Assembly (NCBI GenBank): GCA_026985615.1
Contig: JALSQD010000048.1
Location: forward strand, 1 to 35,557
Length of the DNA: 35,557 nt
Direction of reading: 5' to 3'
From: Thermaceae bacterium
Lineage (GTDB): Bacteria; Deinococcota; Deinococci; Deinococcales; Marinithermaceae
Positions 35,509-35,557 of the stretch are shown piece by piece; within the stretch, counting starts at the first letter, position 1; the number at the start of each line of letters is the position of its first letter. Under the pieces are notes generated by a model. That model did not search any database, was not told the DNA's origin, and was given only the letters and a program-made list of their open reading frames with translations. The position numbers and the translations under genes were made by a program.

Positions 35509-35557
35509 ATGCAGCTTACTACGGTTGGCCGGGAGGTATGGCGGGGAGCGAAGAAGG
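35509..35557 (+). CDS. Start of a probable transposase, truncated by the window end
   Basis: Only 16 codons are present (MQLTTVGREVWRGAKK). The ATG has GAGGAGGT 8 nt upstream. The basic, short N-terminus and the preceding hairpin are consistent with a transposase, but the family cannot be decided from so few residues. It could also be another mobile gene. Confidence 0.4.
   Translation, partial: MQLTTVGREVWRGAKK

Larger units (their letters stand above)
35450..35557 (+). mobile_element. Probable left end of an insertion sequence
   Basis: A TGTGAGACC start, a 5' hairpin and a strongly translated ORF beginning MQLTTVGREVWRGAKK look like the left terminus of a transposon of the TG...CA type (IS3/IS481-like). 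The terminal inverted repeat cannot be confirmed because the right end is outside the window. The exact left boundary is a guess. Confidence 0.35.

Noticed and set aside
1..35557. Frequent CTCGAG words across the window
   Set aside because: They occur mostly as Leu-Glu codon pairs (CTC GAG) on both strands, as expected from codon bias; no phased or clustered arrangement was seen.

Overview
The window is GC-rich, gene-dense DNA from a member of the Thermaceae (Deinococcus-Thermus phylum). The proline-catabolism pair, the GH57 branching enzyme, the archaeal/eukaryotic-type prolyl-tRNA synthetase and a minor-pilin/ComZ cluster all look like close relatives of Thermus thermophilus proteins. Many start codons lie 6-7 nt downstream of a TANNNT -10 box with no Shine-Dalgarno, the leaderless arrangement known in this phylum. 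A marine thermophile such as Oceanithermus or Marinithermus is my guess, not something the sequence proves.

Layout. 1-2010: a proline-degradation operon read leftwards (GntR/FCD regulator, proline dehydrogenase, start of P5C dehydrogenase) with a palindromic operator over its promoter. 2052-4259: HAD phosphatase, lipoprotein cyclophilin and secreted phosphoesterase. 4349-7504: three prepilin-like genes plus a PilX/ComZ-like tip protein with a beta-solenoid-like part. 7563-13973 (leftwards): dCTP deaminase, then rapZ, yvcK, a glucodextranase-C-like protein, GH57 branching enzyme and NAGPA-domain protein in one tight operon. 14055-16581: acetyltransferase, a peroxiredoxin-fold protein lacking the peroxidatic cysteine, a PsiE-like membrane protein and a metzincin-like membrane protein lacking the catalytic glutamate.

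16627-23362 is the least explained part. Two leftward genes (an anchored protein and a membrane protein) diverge from a six-gene rightward operon: an unknown protein, a 665-residue protein with about six winged-helix-like repeats, a small winged-helix protein, a protein with RAMP-like (Csm5-like) sequence features, a rhomboid protease and a membrane-anchored ClpP/SppA-class protease. The divergent -35 boxes share a perfect 12-bp palindrome. It is my best candidate for an undescribed system.

23420-30981 mixes intact genes (DUF4269-like protein, proS, a rare acetyltransferase-ABC ATPase fusion) with three broken genes: an MFS transporter with one in-frame stop, an endonuclease/exonuclease/phosphatase-family protein with three stops and two frameshifts, and a GH10 xylanase with two frameshifts. 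30978-32807: ASCH protein and endonuclease III, divergently transcribed from overlapping -10 boxes, then a coiled-coil/zinc-ribbon protein. 32863-35397: an RNA-repair cluster (rtcB, archease) with a PIG-L deacetylase. The last 100 bases look like the left end of an insertion sequence. No rRNA, tRNA, CRISPR array or replication origin is visible.
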